Below are positions 1 to 10,934 of a DNA stretch of 64,000 nt, in pieces. The notes beneath the pieces are model-generated. The model saw only the letters and a program-made list of their open reading frames with translations, had not been told where the DNA came from and searched no databases. A program made the position numbers and the translations under genes. How positions within the stretch are numbered: the first letter of the stretch is position 1; each line of letters opens with the position of its first letter. This stretch comes from Cacajao melanocephalus (Eukaryota > Chordata > Mammalia > Primates > Pitheciidae): NCBI GenBank assembly GCA_963573385.1, contig CAUYLG010039330.1, positions 16,980 through 80,979 of the forward strand, given 5' to 3'.

Positions 1-139
1 AATAAAATTAATTTTCTAATTAATGCAACAACATATCTATTCTAAAAGTAATATACTACATGAAAATAGAATCAGGCATAATTATTCTTAATGTTTTAAT
101 AAATATTCTTTCAAACATGCTAATCAAAGGACATTTTCA

Positions 140-192
140 ACACACACACACACACGCACACACACACAAACACACCCCTACACACACACACA
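140..192. repeat. CA microsatellite
   Basis: An imperfect CA dinucleotide tract with a CG and a CCCCTA interruption. The interruptions suggest an old, fairly stable tract. Confidence 0.95.
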
Positions 193-199
193 TACTCAA

Positions 200-570
200 A
201 GCCTGTTTTGCATGAATGGAATCATTATTTTTTGTTTTCTGTTTTCTTTCTTCAGCTCTTTGTTGTGTACCCATTCACATGTTAATAAACATAAATATAT
301 GTAATCAATCATAGTAGCATATAGTTCTTTAACATCATTTAAGTTTTGTACAGTTTATAACAAAAGGAGATAATTCTCAAATAAGTATCTTTTCATGAAT
401 ATTCTTACATTCCTATGCAATTAATTACTTTAGATATAATTCTAAAGGTTGAATTGCTAGTTGAAGACAATGCTTTGTATTCTCATTGTTTTTAATTCTT
501 CCCGATATAAAATGTGAAATATTTCGTTTCTATTTGTGGTCGCCAGCAATATTAAACATCTGATTCACTG
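200..570 (-). mobile_element. Ancient L1ME/HAL1-type fragment
   Basis: The stretch follows, in degenerate form, the reverse complement of the end of ORF2 in old mammalian L1s. The visible order is the TTGTTGTGTACC / ACATGTTAATAAA part, then CATGAATATTCTTACATTCCTATGCAA, then an equivalent of 'ggaattgctgggtc', then an equivalent of 'cccaccagcaa'. No frame is open. The family name is by impression; LINE origin is likely. Confidence 0.55.
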
Positions 571-969
571 GTTATTTCACATTTCAATATCTTTTGTAAA
601 TTGCATGTTTCTACAGTAACATTTTATATATTTCTTATTGATTCATTAGCTAGCTCTATATATTAGAAATACTAGCCCAACAATATATATTTTGCAAAAA
701 TTTTACAAGTTTCTTGTTTGTTATAATTTTATTTATAGTATACATACGCTTTTAATTATTACAAAACAATCATTACAAAATATATAGAGTAGATTTAAAT
801 TTTCAATACCTAAGTATAGGGTGATCCTCAGAAGATGGTAGTAGTGGCAACATAGTATTATAATTTGCTGAGTCTCTCTATAAACACTTAGAACAACAGG
901 ATAGTTAGTGCAGGGTGCAGAGGTAGTCTGTAAGACCACCCTGTCTTTTAACACCAATTGCAAGTTTGT
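571..969. other. No gene seen; AT-rich unassigned
   Basis: AT-rich DNA without a recognisable repeat or exon. The 76-codon minus-strand frame at 733-963 has no coding signature. Confidence 0.5.
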
Positions 970-1560
970 AGGTTCCCAAGAACATCTTCAGTTGTGATAA
1001 TTCACTACGAGGAATAATTCACAAGGAGGACTCAGAGAAAACACTGAAAGCAGTTATACTCATGGTTGTAATTCATTTCAGTGAAATAATGAAGCTTAAA
1101 ATCAGTCAAGGGAAGAAATACATGGGAAGGAGTCCAGGAATGGACCACATGTGGAGCTTCCAGTTGTCTTCTTCCCGGGAAGTTACAGACAGCATTAAAT
1201 TCTACCAGAATAACATGCAACAATATACTTAGAATACTGCTAATCATGAAAGCTCACCTGAATCCTGGGTCAGAGATTTTACTGGGGTTTGGTAAAACAT
1301 ATGGTTGACTGTTCACGTGACTCATTAGAAGTCTGCAGTTTCTCTAGGGGCTAAGCTGATACCACATGACTCAAAGTCCCCATGAATGAATCACATAGTT
1401 ATACTATGGGTTTGGTCCAAGGCTCCCAAGTAAGCAAAAACACTTATAAGACAGGACATTTCAAGGGTTTAGCAATCACCTCTCAGGAGTAAAGAGTAAG
1501 GACAGAACTATCTGTTGCCAAGGTTAATTTTTTGCTACACAGATAACAAAACTAAAATTC
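970..1560 (-). mobile_element. Old LTR-like interspersed repeat
   Basis: The order of motifs matches a dispersed mammalian LTR read backwards: CACTGAAAGCAGTTATACTC, a GTAATTCATTTCAGTGAA part, AAATCAGTCAAGGGAAGAA, GAGCTTCCAGTTGTC, GAAAGCTCACCTGA, TTTTACTGGGGTT, CCACATGACTCAA and GACAGGACATTTCAAGGG. Read on the minus strand, the TTTTACTGGGG part falls where an AATAAA-type signal would lie. The family was not named with certainty; an ERVL- or MaLR-age solo LTR is my reading. Confidence 0.6.
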
Positions 1561-2346
1561 CAAAGCAAATATTTCCAAAACGACTGAGTAGCAAGATATC
1601 ACCACGAAGCCATCTCTGTACAGGAGAAAACAAAGGAAAGCAAGTGAGTATCTGAAAGACCTGAAAGCTGTAAAATTACTAACGGGTACTCATTTGAAAC
1701 GCAACCTAAGGACAGCAGATGAGATTGTAAGGAATGTGGATTTCCCAATAGCAGTCGAGTATAGTTAATCCAAAAATATACGTCAGTATGGGATACTTAA
1801 CATTTTCACAGGAACACATCCTTGGACCTCTTAGAGAATTAGATTCAGAAAGCCAGAAATGACCACAGACATGCTGATATAAAGATATAAAAATACACAT
1901 TCCAGTAAGAGTATAAAAATGAAGACGCCAAAAATCTTTTAACTATTTTGTTATTACTTTAGTGCTAGTAATGGTGTTGTTACTCTGAAGCTATTTTATG
2001 TCATGCCAGATAAAATAAACAAGGAATTGTATGATATAAAAATTCTATGAGTAAAGATATCTGTGAGACTTATTCTCTCTGTGGAAGAGACAAATACAGA
2101 TATAGATGGAGGAAGCTAAATAAATATCCTATAATCATATCTGAATTAAAAACAGTGACTGAAACAGAACCAATGAGAATACCTAACATCCAGATCATGG
2201 TCTTGATATATACATTCCTACAAAGTGGAAAATGGAAAAATGTCGAATTCCAGACTGAAGTAAGAAAAGTACAAAATATGCCTAGAATATCTGTAATATT
2301 TGATAGCAGGAGACTATCAAAGACTAATAGAGTTGTATTTAAAGTA
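1561..2346. other. No gene seen; unassigned
   Basis: Unassigned AT-rich sequence. A 100-codon plus frame (2047-2349) and a 126-codon minus frame (2070-2450) overlap each other on opposite strands. The second runs into the DNA transposon that follows, so neither is credible as a gene. Confidence 0.5.
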
Positions 2347-2348
2347 TA

Positions 2349-2628
2349 ATTGCCCCTGAATAAAGATGGGGAATATGTGAAAAACTGGTTTGAGGACCCC
2401 ATGCACACCAAAATCCCCTCATACTCAAATCCATCAGTTGGTTCTATCAAACTGGCTGATTTGAAAAGTCAGCTCTCCATTATGCAAGTTTCATATCCCC
2501 AAAACACTGTGTTTTCCATGAGTTTAGATTTTTAAAAATCCGTATATAAGTTTCACATCCTCAAAATACTGTATTTTACTGTGTTTGGATCTGCATAATT
2601 CAAACTCTTGTTCCTTAAAGGTCAACTC
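2349..2628 (-). mobile_element. Tigger-group DNA transposon (MER2-like)
   Basis: A non-autonomous mariner-type (Tigger/MER2 group) element. The right end reads TTCAAACTCTTGTTCC then GGTCAACTC, the reverse complement of the CAGTTGACCC terminus. The left part contains the expected GAGGACCCC, CACCAAAATCCCC, ATACTCAAATCC and GAAAAGTCAG blocks. TA dinucleotides, the usual target duplication, lie directly outside at 2347-2348 and 2629-2630. It carries no transposase. The 'tttcatatccccaaaacactgtgttttcc' block appears a second time about 65 bp later in altered form, which points to an internal partial duplication. Confidence 0.8.
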
Positions 2629-2630
2629 TA

Positions 2631-3062
2631 TATTGTTGCTAAATCAAAGAGACTTAACAATGGCCGCAGAGGAGCAAATTGAGCACCAATACATAAAATC
2701 TCTGCAAATGATCAAAACACATAAAATATGTTTAAATCTACCAATTCATAAGGATACTAAAACTCTAGTCAGTTTGGAGGAGGCAAAGGAACAATCTTTT
2801 TATTTTGAGAGCAAGTAACTAACGAAAATAATTTTTAAAAAATTACCCTGACACTCCTATCCAAACTGCATCACTAGATAACCACATAAAAGATAATGTT
2901 TCTCATTAAAAGTGTATTTCAACAAATAAGTGATGAAAGAATGATAGAATTGGAATATCATTATTTGGCTAGCTTTAATAAATTAGTGGATTGAGTCAGT
3001 AAGACCCAGTGTCTTCTGACATCATATGAAAGAATAGATAATCAGACATTATGAGTTAGCTT
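2631..3062. other. No gene seen; unassigned
   Basis: AT-rich sequence; I see no repeat or exon in it. Confidence 0.5.
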
Positions 3063-3254
3063 TGTCCAGAAGAAATATAATGCAGGCTCACATATGTAAC
3101 TTTAAATTTTCTGGTAACCTCATTTAAAAAATGTACTAGTCCTCAGAATCCAATGTATATCCTACATTAATCATACACTTCAGTTTATGTATGAGCTCCC
3201 GTTTCAAGGGTTCAATAGCCATATGTGGTAATCAGTACTATATTGGATGGAGCC
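3063..3254. mobile_element. hAT-type DNA transposon remnant
   Basis: Both ends are recognisable. The left is TGTCCAGAAGAAATATAATGC followed by CACATATGTAACTTTAAATTTTCT. The right is TTTCAAGGGTTCAATAGCC, ATATGTGG, then TATTGGATGGAGCC. This is a common mammalian non-autonomous element whose ends resemble 'tgtccaatagaa' and 'tattggacagcg'. The middle is shortened compared with the usual element. The exact family name is uncertain. Confidence 0.6.
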
Positions 3255-3457
3255 ATCATGTTCATAATACAAAAAAGTAAAGCACTTAAAAGGAAGCATT
3301 ATCAAGATAAATTGAACTATAATCTTAATGAGATTCCAGATCAAAATACACAGAAACTATAAAAAACAAAGGAACACTGGCATGGCACCACGTACATGAA
3401 ATCACTAACATGGAGGCTGTGAGAAACCGCACAGAAGAAGTAATATGGTTGCTTTAA

Positions 3458-4197
<740 letters not shown>

Positions 4198-4530
4198 GTG
4201 TAAACTACTTCAACCATTGTGGAAGACAGTGTGGCAAAATAACACTTACTGTATGATTTCATATATGTAAACTTCAAAACCAGTCAAAATTAATCTGTGG
4301 TAATGTAAGTGATTATAATGGGTATTTTGAGGGGAGAACGTGGTGAGTGATAGGGGGATCAGTAAGCATTACTGGCAGAGTAGTGAAAGTGGGGGTGGCT
4401 GGTAATGTTCTGTTTTTCGACATTGGTAGTAGTTACATAAGTGTGTTTAAAAGTTCATTGATTATGATTTGTATACTTTTGTCTGTATATGTAAGTTCTA
4501 CAATTAAGAAGTTTACTTGGAAAAAGAAAT
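4198..4530 (+). mobile_element. L1M 3' fragment
   Basis: The first 40 bases (GTGTAAACTACTTCAACCATTGTGGAAGACAG) match the L1 ORF2 3' region. The rest, from TCATATATGTAAACTTC through GGGTATTTTGAGG, ATGTTCTGTTTTTCG, GTAGTTACATAAGTG and TACTTTTGTCTGTATATGTAAGTT, follows an old L1M 3' end. The two parts lie closer together than in a whole L1, so an internal deletion is likely. The 61-codon frame at 4347-4532 is accidental. Confidence 0.7.
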
Positions 4531-4799
4531 AACATAGAAACATATATAAAGTGTGATCGTAATTTTATTAAAAAATATTAACATTTAAGGAAAATAATGT
4601 GAAGATATACAGAACATTGATAGTTATAGGATTATTAAATAAGTTACATTTTCATGAATTTATATATTTTTCTTAATTCTCTATAATGTTTATTTTTTAA
4701 TCAGGAAAAATTAAAACTTAAAAATTACAACATTGAAATGTGTAAATTTATAAGCAGTGAAAGTTGTAAATTGAGACATATGATTATTAAAATATGTCT
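4531..4799. other. No gene seen; AT-rich
   Basis: AT-rich sequence between two LINE remnants; nothing specific was recognised. Confidence 0.45.
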
Positions 4800-5245
4800 A
4801 CCTTTATATTCAAGCAAGTCCACTGCTGAGAGTTTGTCCCAAGGCAACAAATGGAAAAATTTATATATCTTTATGCAAGGATGTTAATTTTAACTTTGCT
4901 TTTAACTATTAAAATGGAAACTATTGAAATGTCCATTAAAAGAAGGTCAATTCAATAAAGTATGATACATACCTAGCATGGAATGCTACACAATCTTTCG
5001 AAATGATCATTTGGATCTATATTTATTAATATGGAATGTGCTTGCATTATAGAATAGCATGCATAGTATCATATTATATTTCATAATTATAATAAGTACA
5101 TGTGTATTTTAGATGTATGTACTGAGACAGAACAATTTTGGTTGGGTAGTGAGACAGTGACTGGATAGTGACAATTACTATCTTTTTTCATTCATTTCAG
5201 TATGTTTGATTTATTTTACAGTAATATGAATAACTCTTATAATGA
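4800..5245 (+). mobile_element. L1ME/HAL1-type 3' fragment
   Basis: The order of degenerate motifs fits the end of an ancient L1 ORF2 and its 3' UTR: GTCCCAAGGCAACAAATG, ATCTTTATGCAAGGATGTTAATT, AAATGTCCATTAAAAG, TATGATACATACCTAGCATGGAATGCTACACAA, then a 3'-UTR-like TTTATTTTACAGTAATATGAATAACTCTTATAATG. It is heavily decayed and no frame survives. Confidence 0.6.
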
Positions 5246-5504
5246 AAAGAAATGACAAAGATACTTTCATTTTGGAAGGAACAAAACCGAGAGAGAGTGG
5301 GGCATTATATGTGACAGAGAATGGTCATGTTTTATATCAACTTTCTTTTCCATTTAAGTCCTGTATTTGTTGTGGTAACCTTAGGACAGATTTGTCTTAT
5401 GGTAAGCATGGAGGAAAAAAGAACCATCATAAAGAAAATCTTTTCTTTCTTGCCTATTTTTATTGTCATCCAATATCTTGACGTTGGTGTAAGGACAAAA
5501 TAGG

Positions 5505-5640
5505 TGTAAGTCACAGCTTGACCACTCATCAGCTATGTGGTGATATAACTTTTCTGAGCCTGAGTTTCTTTTCTCTATAAAATTTGGATAATAGCACCTT
5601 TTCTACTTCTATTCCTAAGTAGTTGAAAATACAAGCTGTG
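5505..5640 (+). mobile_element. MIR fragment
   Basis: The MIR core is visible: CACTCATCAGCTATGTGG, then TTCTGAGCCTGAGTTTC, then CTATAAAATTTGGATAATAGCACC. These correspond to the standard tRNA-derived SINE blocks 'tagctgtgtgacc', 'ctcagtttcctcatctgtaaaatggg' and 'ataatagtacc'. Confidence 0.75.
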
Positions 5641-5689
5641 TGTAATGAGGCCCTATCAGCCTTATTCACTGGTAAATCCACCTCCTACT

Positions 5690-5758
5690 CTCCTAATCCA
5701 GAACAGCTCCTGACACAGAGTAGAAATTCCATAGATATTTGCTGATTGAATGAAAGAC
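5690..5758 (+). mobile_element. L2/MIR 3'-end fragment
   Basis: The sequence CCTGACACAGAGTAGAAATTCC followed by ATAGATATTTGCTGATTGAATGAAAG is a decayed copy of the shared tail 'cctggcacatagtaggtgctcaataaatatttgttgaatgaatg'. It may be the continuation of the MIR just upstream. Confidence 0.55.
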
Positions 5759-5950
5759 TGGTCAACTGAAATTGCTTTGTAAGCTCTAACTCACCAGAAA
5801 TTCAGGTGCAGATTATATAGTCATAATGTAATCATCATTTAGGTGTTGATTATGTTGTCCCAAAATGATCACTTGAATAATGTGGAACCAGTCTGGGTTG
5901 TAGAATGGTATGTGTAATATAATCACTGACATTTACTTTAGTTTGTATGT

Positions 5951-6005
5951 ATTATCATAATATATTACAATATTATGATAATATATAATAATATATTATG
6001 ATAAT
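5951..6005. repeat. AT-rich inverted repeat
   Basis: The 17-base arm ATTATCATAATATATTA at 5951-5967 is exactly the reverse complement of 5989-6005, with a 21-base AT-rich spacer. The tract could extrude as a cruciform. Confidence 0.9.
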
Positions 6006-6009
6006 ATAA

Positions 6010-7670
6010 AATTACACTTGAATGCTGGGGAAAAGTCCAGGGTTCTATGGGATGTTTATTAGTTAAGCCAGGGTTCTACAAAAATTGAAGATTTGTATGT
6101 ATTTAAAATGAAATTTTCTACCTGGTTCTGTTACTGTATAAATGGGGATGAAAAAACCCCCACTTTCTTCCAGAAATGACCTATCCACAAAAAAAAGAGG
6201 TATGGTAGGAGATAAAAATAATTCTATGGATAGCAGTAAATCTTTGTGGAATATATTCTTAATCTTTTTATGAAAACATGGGACATGCTTCTAGTTGCTG
6301 ATTAGCTCCATGCAGAAACTACAAAGAGTGGTAAGTATTCATCTATTCTAATTAAAATTTAAATTGAAATCTGGGTTCTAATGAAGAGAAGCTTAGTGCT
6401 GGTCCTGTGGGATCTCTCCAAAAGGTAAGACAAAAAAATGCACAAAAGCAAAAAGAGATTTCACACACTCATTTTCTTCTCCTGTGTTTTATTTGAACAT
6501 CAAATTTATATTTTTTATAGGAGTACGTCTTTCCCTGATGGAAGCCAGTCACTGTCCTTTTGACATGAACACTCTTAAAAATGTACCATATCCCAATAGA
6601 GCAGACCCAACTATATCATTGTGGACATGTTGGCATTATCCCTCTGACACCATGTCTTGGGGAAATGAGGTGACAGCTCAGCTCTACCTGAAAATAGATT
6701 CATTACTACCAATCTTGGGCATGCGATCTGGCTCAGACAGGGTTCCATGTCAAAGGCTACCTCTGTGTTGAAAACAGAAAATGTTGAGTTGCTAAAGGAT
6801 AATAAAGGAAGAATAGAACTTAAAACTCTTTATATGAATCTTGTTGAGCAACTTTAAAAATTAACTATGAATTTCAAATTATTTTACAATATCCCTTTAG
6901 GAGTTACTTGTTAAATATCACACACATGTATACACTCAGAGAATACATTTAAAGAGATGACTTATTCAAGGCATTGACAAAAATATTAACTGCATGAAAT
7001 AAAGACATTTCAAAGGGATGTTGCCAAAATGGTGATTTCTTACTAAAGGCAATATTGTCACAAACATAAATATAGGAATTGAAAAAATTGAAAAATCCCT
7101 TATATCATCTTAAAATACTCACGTTCACACCACTTCAAAAAAACCTGATTTCTGTAACACAATTGAATCAAATTCAACTATTTTTCTTAAACTATGAATT
7201 GCATTTATTGTTGAAACATCACACTATAAACATGTCATTGCTCTGTCTTACAGAGTATTTCCTTCTATATTATCTGTATTTACTTTCTTGGGTTGATTGA
7301 GGAAGTAAAATCAATTCTTTATTTAGGATTCCTTCTAAGTCAAGAACAAAGGCATTTCATCTGCAGGAAAATACTATAAAGGTGGAAAATACTATGCAGG
7401 AAGAAATGATTCTAGAAAGGTAAAAAACACTGTGATAGGGCATCTTCCCTGGCTGCAAGCATTCCATAGATGAAAGTTAGCAACTGTCTGTCGGATATGA
7501 TGAGTGGCAGGGCTGCATACTAGAGAGAGAGCTCACAGCTAATATGTTGTGAACAATATGCAGCAGCTCCTGAACCTCCTTACCTTACTATGCAGAGAGG
7601 AAGCAGGGGAAGAGCATCTCCGCAGCAACACTTGAAGGAGGAGCCAGCTGAAAAAACAGCACACAAAATA
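6010..7670. other. No gene supported; unassigned
   Basis: About 1.6 kb without a repeat I could name. The 95-codon plus frame at 6484-6771 lies in a somewhat GC-richer patch after a T-rich stretch and a TAG. It has no conserved-looking motif and no good donor at its end, so I do not call it an exon. At 7440-7640 a GC-richer patch has a possible minus-strand donor at about 7588, judged too weak to annotate. Confidence 0.45.
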
Positions 7671-7988
7671 ACAAGGGCAGGCCGGGCATAGTGGCTCACG
7701 CCTGTAATCCCAGCACTTTGAGAGGCTGAGGCAGGTGGATCACGAGTTCAGGAGTTCAAGACCAGCCTGGCCAAGATGGTGAAACCCCATCTCTTCTAAA
7801 AATACAAAAATTAGTCAGGTGTGGGTGTGGTGGTGGGCACCTGTAATCCCAGGTACTCGGGAGGCTGAGGCAAGGAATTGCTTGAAGCCAGGATGCAGAG
7901 GTTGCAGTGCGCTGAGATGGCACCATTGCACTCCAGCCTGGGAGACAGAGAGAGACTCCATCTCAAAAAAAAAAAAAAAACAAGGGCA
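7671..7988 (+). mobile_element. AluS-like element with TSD
   Basis: A full-length Alu from GGCCGGGCAT at 7680 to an A-tail ending near 7980. ACAAGGGCA occurs at 7671-7679 and again at 7980-7988, a perfect 9-base target duplication. A short duplication in the linker gives GTGTGGGTGTGGTGGTGGGCAC. Confidence 0.95.
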
Positions 7989-8165
7989 GATCTGACACAG
8001 ACTACCAGTGGAGTTTAAGTAAAATGTTCCAAAATTGTAATTTTTCCCTCCCGATTTAACTGTAAGACAGTCAACGTTGCTTAATGTCAATGCTGTTAAT
8101 GAAGTTGTCAGGCTTGTCACTATCATTGAATACCAACTTTACTAAAAAACTGGTGCTACAATTAC

Positions 8166-8280
8166 CTCCAGCTCTATACGATTAAATCCATCAAAGCATG
8201 CCCAGGCTTCAGACCGTGGCTGATCTTTGAAGAACGTCCCTGTGGTTTTGCAGTCTGCCCCATCATACAACTCAACACGC
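8166..8280 (-). CDS. Candidate internal coding exon of an unidentified host gene
   Basis: Seen: on the minus strand a pyrimidine-rich stretch ends in TTTCACCAG, followed by 115 bases, followed by GTAATT, so both splice signals are canonical. Only one of the three frames is open through the whole exon. It uses one base to finish the previous codon (intron phase 2), then gives 38 residues and ends exactly on a codon (GAG, phase 0). The peptide begins RVELYDGADCKTTGTFF and ends with AWACFDGFNRIELE. It is acidic and aromatic with two cysteines, compatible with an extracellular domain. It lies outside recognised repeats, and its composition is more balanced than the surrounding AT-rich DNA. I do not recognise the gene. 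Other exons were not found in the window, as expected if introns are tens of kilobases. A decayed exon or chance combination remains possible. Confidence 0.6.
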
Positions 8281-8509
8281 CTGGTGAAAGATGGAAGCTT
8301 AAAACAATCATTGGAAAGATTTTATTTAGGACTTTCTCCTCCAAAAAGGGCCATGTGGAAATTCAAGAATTCTGATTCCCCATAAGAGAACCAGCGTCAT
8401 CCATGGGATTTGTGGCACTTTTTGAGGCACTCCATGAATACTTTTCACAAATATCTGTCTTTCCTATTCAGCTACAAGTGAAATAAAATTCCATCATGTA
8501 TTTTTTATT

Positions 8510-8755
8510 CATTAATCTATTGCTTTGTTCTCTCAAGAAATATTTGAGTGTCTATGTCAATATTGGGCTAAGCATTGTAGATAATAAAAGGATAGATCTT
8601 CAAGACTGGAAATTCTAATGGGATCTAAAAGTGTGCATACATAGCTAACGTCCAAGACAGAAAGTGGTAAACACTGCAAGGACAAGAAAACATTATGGAT
8701 TAGAATTAAGCTGGAAGGATAAGAGAAGGTTTGAGGCTGAGGTTGCATCTGAACT
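8510..8755 (-). mobile_element. L2 fragment
   Basis: Read on the plus strand it shows the reversed L2 3' end (AAATATTTGAGTGTCTATGTCAATATTGGGCTAAGCATTG) and then the upstream L2 part (GAAGGTTTGAGGCTGAGGTTGCATCTGAACTCGGCC). Confidence 0.65.
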
Positions 8756-8869
8756 CGGCCTTTGAGAACGGATAGTATTTGAATATCATGGGTACTTGCT
8801 CAGCTTTCTCCCTGGAACTTTCTGATCTTTACATGGCTGAGTCTGTCTTGATTTTTAGTTTGACTTCAA

Positions 8870-9130
8870 AATTATCCACTCAGAAATATCTTCCCTGGAC
8901 ACTCAATGAAATGACAGCTCCCCAATTCACTTTTCACCCCATCACCCTGTTTTATTGTATTCATAGCACTTACTACTCTCTGAAATTCCTGTTTATTTAT
9001 TTACCTACTCTTTTTACTCATTAGAGTAAAAGTTCTGTAAAAATAGATACTTTGTCCTGTAGATAGAATATTGACTGGCCCACAGCAAGTACTCAAAAAA
9101 ATGCAGGGGAATGAATTGAATGAAAGGACG
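8870..9130 (+). mobile_element. L2 3' end
   Basis: Ordered L2 blocks are visible: ATCTTCCCTGGACAC, CACCCTGTTTTATTGTATTCATAGCACTTACTAC, CATTAGAGTAAAAGTTCTG, GATACTTTGTCCTG, CTGGCCCACAGCAAGTACTCAA and GGAATGAATTGAATGAAAG. This copy faces the L2 fragment just upstream. Confidence 0.75.
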
Positions 9131-10026
9131 GAAAGGAGATTCCAGGTATGGGGAAGAATATACAAAATGGTGAGGAGGTGAGGTCACGTGGACATGTATA
9201 GGAAACAGTAAAACACATGTAAGCACATGGAGGGAAATGCATTCCAAAAGATCAATAGTGGCAAATTTTGAGAGTGTCAAATGCTGGTTTAAGACATTTG
9301 GACTTTTTTTTTTTTTTTTTTTTTTTGTAGAGTATGCAGCCACAGATTTCGGAATAGAAGACTCACTCAAAAGCAACATTAGAAAAGCTTGCCCTTTCAG
9401 CCGTGTCCAGTAAAAGGGAAAAGAAGCTGCAGTTTGGAAGATTAGGTAGGGAACTACTTCAGTGGTTTAGGTGGTGGTTGGTCCCAGTGTTGTGGGTTAT
9501 TGTTGAGCTGATTAATAGTTTAGGTGGGAAGAAATGAGATTCATCCCTTTGATGAAAGACCATGGTACCATGAATAGTCCTCCACATCCGTGTGCATTAG
9601 TGTCTCCAATATCTCTCATTGGAACTGTTTAGATAAAAACTGTTCAAGGAATAGTATTCATTAACAAAAAAAAACTTGTGATGGGAATAAGGATAAAGGG
9701 AGGAAGGAAGGAAGATTCTAAGACCTTTAAGTCTTAGAGAGGGTTGGAAAGGCTTTACTTGGGCTGAGAAACATTCAGGTCCTGGGGCCTTAGGAGAGGA
9801 AGAGATGACCTTGAAAACAGCTTCACATTGTTTTTAGATCTGGCCCTGACATTAAGCTGAGAAAATCGAATTTGAGCTCTGGGATACTTTTCCATGTCTT
9901 GTTCATTCATTAGGACAAAGAAAATGTCATTCTACAGCATACTAGCACCCTTGTATCTACTGCTAAAGCACATCTTCTAAAACCTGGTTCTTATATTCTG
10001 GTTGTTCTTTAAGAATATTTTAATAT
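9131..10026. other. No gene seen; poly-T tract at 9304-9326
   Basis: Unassigned sequence. It contains a T23 run at 9304-9326 with no recognisable minus-strand retroelement behind it, and a GGAAGGAAGGAA run near 9701. The 121-codon minus frame over the T-run encodes polylysine and is not a gene. Confidence 0.45.
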
Positions 10027-10080
10027 GTAGCAGACTGCAGGTCTTGGAGCCAGACCAACTAGGTTAAAAAATCTGGCTCC
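10027..10080 (+). mobile_element. MIR, 5' part (split)
   Basis: GCAGACTGCAGGTCTTGGAGCCAGACCAACTAGG followed by TCTGGCTCC is the start of a MIR. The element resumes at 10489 after an insertion. Confidence 0.7.
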
Positions 10081-10497
10081 CACTAAAAGCAAAGGACAAA
10101 AGATAGGCCCCTTGTCGGAAATCTTGCCCAGTTTTCCTTTTGCAGTTGCCTCTGCTTCTCTTTCTTGGTATAAAGTGGACAGAATAATTAATCCACTTTG
10201 GCTTTAAAAGTGGAGCCTAAATTGCCCTGGTCTCTAAGCATTTCATGTCAAAAGCTGAGCCTTTTTAATTCTTGAAAACCTGTTTTTATTTACCAGGATG
10301 CTCAGGTTTGTGGAAGTTATTCAAATTTTCTGGAGAGTGATTCTTTATCATTACAAGCATTGCCAATATATTTTTTCAGTGTATGACTTGACTTTTTCAT
10401 TTTAAAATGGTATCTTTTGAGATACAAAAATGTTAAATTTTAATGTAGTTGAATTGATTCATCTCCACTTTTGTAAAAAAAAAAAAAATCTGGCTCC
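10066..10497 (+). mobile_element. Retroposed insert of unknown source inside a MIR
   Basis: AAAAAATCTGGCTCC is present at 10066-10080 and repeated at 10483-10497. Between the copies lie about 385 bases ending in a run of at least 14 A. The target reads GGTT/AAAAAA, an ideal L1 endonuclease site, so the insert was retroposed by L1 machinery in plus orientation. The insert is not an Alu or an L1 3' end and lacks a close AATAAA. Its last 110 bases (GGTATCTTTTGAGATACAAAAATG onward) faintly resemble an old-L1-associated segment. It could be a 5'-truncated processed pseudogene or copied non-coding RNA. Confidence 0.75.
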
Positions 10498-10690
10498 ACT
10501 CAGTTGTTGTCCTTGGACAAGTTCTCTAAATGCTCTATGCTTCAGTCTCCTTCTTTGCAAAATTATGATGACAGCGGTTTTACCAAGCACATGGAATGCT
10601 TTTGAGAAAAAGTGAGCTAAAACAAAGTGCTCCAAGAACCTGGCAGAAAGAAAACACTCTGGAAATCTTAGCTATTACTACTAATGTTAG
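10489..10690 (+). mobile_element. MIR, 3' part (split)
   Basis: Continues the interrupted MIR: TCTGGCTCCACTCAG, TTGTCCTTGGACAAGTTCTC, GCTTCAGTCTCC, GCAAAATTATGATGACAG, then AAGTGCTCCAAGAACCTGGCAGA and TTAGCTATTACTA. Confidence 0.75.
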
Positions 10691-10699
10691 TTATAATTG

Positions 10700-10775
10700 C
10701 TGATCCTCATGGTGTTCCTAGCATCTAGCATTGTACTCAGCACGTGCTCATTAATATTAATGAATAAAGTATGGC
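10700..10775 (+). mobile_element. L2 3'-end fragment
   Basis: TTCCTAGCATCTAGCATTGTACTCAGCACGTGCTCATTAATATTAATGAA is a decayed L2 tail. Confidence 0.5.
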
Positions 10776-10934
10776 TTTTATTTATGTGCTGGGGTTATAA
10801 AGAAATATCCTAGTGAGCCATGTATTTGTCTGTCTCTATGATGTCAAGAGTCTACTTTGGATAGGAGAATAGCTCAAACCATTTTCCTATGAGCTTTTTT
10901 CCCAGAGGTGACGAGAGTTCACCAGCCATATACT

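Noticed and set aside
2047..2450. Overlapping open frames on both strands (100 and 126 codons)
   Set aside because: They overlap each other in opposite directions and enter a DNA transposon, so they are chance frames.
6484..6771. Possible plus-strand exon with TTTTTTATAG upstream
   Set aside because: The upstream tract is weak, there is no convincing donor, and the 95-residue frame shows no recognisable motif or compositional coding signal.
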